43,252 bases of DNA from Firmicutes bacterium UBA3936 (GTDB lineage: Bacteria; Bacillota; Dethiobacteria; Dethiobacterales; Dethiobacteraceae): NCBI GenBank assembly GCA_002385745.1, contig DGEC01000103.1:1-43252 (forward strand), in the 5' to 3' direction. A program made the translations under genes and the position numbers. The notes beneath the pieces were generated by a model that was not told the DNA's origin, made no database searches, and saw nothing but the letters and a program-made list of their open reading frames with translations. Shown piece after piece: positions 41,778 through 43,252 of the stretch; position 1 is the stretch's first letter; every line of letters begins with the position of its first letter.

Positions 41778-43220
41778 TTACAGAAGAATGGCTCCCTGTT
41801 TCAGCAATTCGCTTCTTAATGCGGCAAAGTCAACACTTCTGACACCGGTACCTTCTTTTACGGCAAGGGCGGCTGCCGTCCCGGCCGCCTGACCGAAACA
41901 CATGCAGTGCGGGATTAGATTAAAAAACTCACTGAATTCGTGATCGGCGGAAAAGGCGCGGCAGGCTACAAGCAGTCCTTCCGTTTCCTTCGGTATCAGT
42001 GACCGGTAAGGAATATAGGTCCTGGGATAGCGCAGCGACATCTCGCCGCGGTCGTTATCTGCAAAAATGGCAATTGTATCATCAAAGGGCCGGTCCGTAT
42101 CTATGTCCTTTGCGGTAAGAAAATATTCGCCGACGATTCTGCGCCCTCCGGATGTGCCAAGCTGCGGCGCTGTAAGCATGATGAAGCTTTTTTCAAAGCC
42201 CGGCATGTATTTGCGCAAGAGTTCCCAGGTCCTGACGGACTGATTTCTTGTTTTCACATCAACATAAGTCATCTCTTCCGCATCCGTCTGATGTAAAGAA
42301 CCTATCAGACGATGGATCCAGACTACACCTTCCTGCTGTTTGAGCAGTCCCCTGCAGAAGTACGGCCAACCCCCCATGTCAATTATTTCCAGGGTCACTT
42401 CTTCATACTTTTCCGGCTCGGAATTTACAAAGTCATCATATTTTTTGAGATCGACATTGGCAAGCCAGTAAACAAAGCCAAACTGGGCAATTCTGGAGCC
42501 CGGCACCATATAGTCCGTTGTTTCGGTCCCGGTTCCCGGCAGAAGATCCCCGTCGCCTGTGCAGTCGATCACAACTTTGCCGAGGAGCGCCTGCCTCCCC
42601 GATTTGTTTTCCACGATAACTCCCTTGACTGTATTGCCTTCCATTATGGGTTCCGTCACCCAGGTATGCAAGAGCAGTTCAGCCCCGGCTTCCAAAACCA
42701 GCGTGTTCATCTCATCCTTGGCAACCTCCGGGTCAATGACTGCCGTATACAATACGACATATTTTCCCTCTTTGTTTTTCCTGATATAAAAATGCATCAT
42801 ATTTGCTTTAAGGTATGTATCGACAACCTCTTTCTCACTTTTACCCCAAAAGCGTTTCTCAGGGAAGCACGCTGCACCGCGCGCAGCCAGCCTGTCTATA
42901 ACTTCCTGGCAAAAACCGCCTATTAACTGCTCCCCGTAAATATCGCTTAAATTCGGGATAATATTTACCAAACCGCCGGTAGACATGCCGCCAAGATGAC
43001 CGTATCTTTCAATGAGAATCGTACCGGCTCCGCTTCTTGCTGCCGACACTGCGGCTGCAATGCCGCCCGGCCCCCCGCCGACCACAATAACGTCCGTTTC
43101 GCGTATCACCTTAACTTCACGTTCAGCTTCACTAATTGTTTTTGCCGTGGCAATACCCTTTTTTTCAATCTGCACCGGCATGCTGTAGTCATGATAAACT
43201 TCCGAACCGTATTCAACCAT
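41778..43220 (-). CDS. FAD-dependent oxidoreductase (FAD_oxidored family)
   Basis: The protein has 480 residues. After an N-terminal extension of about 40 residues the dinucleotide-binding motif GGGPGG is at 48-53 in DVIVVGGGPGGIAAAVSAAR, followed by ILIERYGHLGGMSTGGLVN. VVIDCTGDGDLLPGTG is the second FAD motif, and the C-terminal HCMCFGQAAGTAAALAVKEG completes the FAD site. This is the pattern of soluble FAD-dependent oxidoreductases of unknown substrate (PF12831-type). The ATG has GAGGAGGTACATAC upstream. No signal peptide is present. The substrate is not deducible; membrane-tethered LuxR regulators elsewhere often accompany flavin reductases. Confidence 0.88.
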   Translation of the reverse strand: MVEYGSEVYHDYSMPVQIEKKGIATAKTISEAEREVKVIRETDVIVVGGGPGGIAAAVSAARSGAGTILIERYGHLGGMSTGGLVNIIPNLSDIYGEQLIGGFCQEVIDRLAARGAACFPEKRFWGKSEKEVVDTYLKANMMHFYIRKNKEGKYVVLYTAVIDPEVAKDEMNTLVLEAGAELLLHTWVTEPIMEGNTVKGVIVENKSGRQALLGKVVIDCTGDGDLLPGTGTETTDYMVPGSRIAQFGFVYWLANVDLKKYDDFVNSEPEKYEEVTLEIIDMGGWPYFCRGLLKQQEGVVWIHRLIGSLHQTDAEEMTYVDVKTRNQSVRTWELLRKYMPGFEKSFIMLTAPQLGTSGGRRIVGEYFLTAKDIDTDRPFDDTIAIFADNDRGEMSLRYPRTYIPYRSLIPKETEGLLVACRAFSADHEFSEFFNLIPHCMCFGQAAGTAAALAVKEGTGVRSVDFAALRSELLKQGAILL

Positions 43221-43252
43221 GTATGTACCTCCTCTATATCAATCTTTATATA

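Noticed and set aside
42312..42926. 204-residue plus-strand open frame
   Set aside because: Antisense to the clearly coding FAD oxidoreductase.

Overview
The window looks like a chromosomal segment of a Gram-positive (monoderm) Clostridia-type Firmicute, possibly of the Peptococcaceae/Desulfotomaculum kind. The reasons are: a type IV pilus operon without the outer-membrane genes pilP and pilQ, many lipoproteins, strong AGGAGG-type ribosome sites with frequent GTG/TTG starts, an ECF sigma factor, PepF, and a selenoprotein. The taxonomic assignment is an inference. I saw no rRNA, tRNA, CRISPR array or insertion sequence.

Region 1 (0.1-15.1 kb) is a nearly complete type IV pilus operon read leftwards. 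Its order is REC/acidic-repeat protein, unknown 320-aa protein, pilB, pilT, pilC, major pilin, pilD, pilM, pilN, pilO, a PilV-like, a PilW/PulJ-like and a PilX-like prepilin, then a receiver-only response regulator and a terminator. PilB starts with a tandem c-di-GMP-binding MshEN motif. A receiver-GGDEF gene lies just beyond the operon on the other strand, so c-di-GMP control of pilus assembly is plausible.

Region 2 (15.2-19.0 kb) holds a NarL-type regulator divergent from a subtilisin-like peptidase with a HEAT-like tail, and a convergent unknown secreted/anchored protein. A frameshifted fragment of a second copy of the peptidase lies at 1.1-1.2 kb, next to a paralogue of the regulator. The pilus operon is therefore bracketed by relatives of the same two genes.

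Region 3 (19.1-29.0 kb) is mostly housekeeping or ordinary: an SDR dehydrogenase, a MATE exporter, a DUF4349 lipoprotein broken by a frameshift in an A-tract, oligoendopeptidase F and a large Lhr-type helicase.

Region 4 (29.0-32.0 kb) is a decay zone. It contains a YdeI-family gene with an in-frame amber codon, a NUDIX gene with two lesions, and remnants of two different ABC exporters. One apparently intact ferritin-like gene, probably starting at ATT, sits among them.

Region 5 (32.1-43.2 kb) is accessory. It has an ECF sigma factor with a repeat-rich beta-solenoid-like protein, and a UGSC-family selenoprotein split by an in-frame UGA followed by a candidate SECIS hairpin. Next come a membrane-anchored LuxR-type regulator in operon with a lipoprotein solute-binding protein but no ABC permease genes, three small membrane or lipoprotein genes, a decayed RDD gene, and an FAD-dependent oxidoreductase. 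The binding protein/LuxR pair and the selenoprotein are the strongest candidates for little-described biology.
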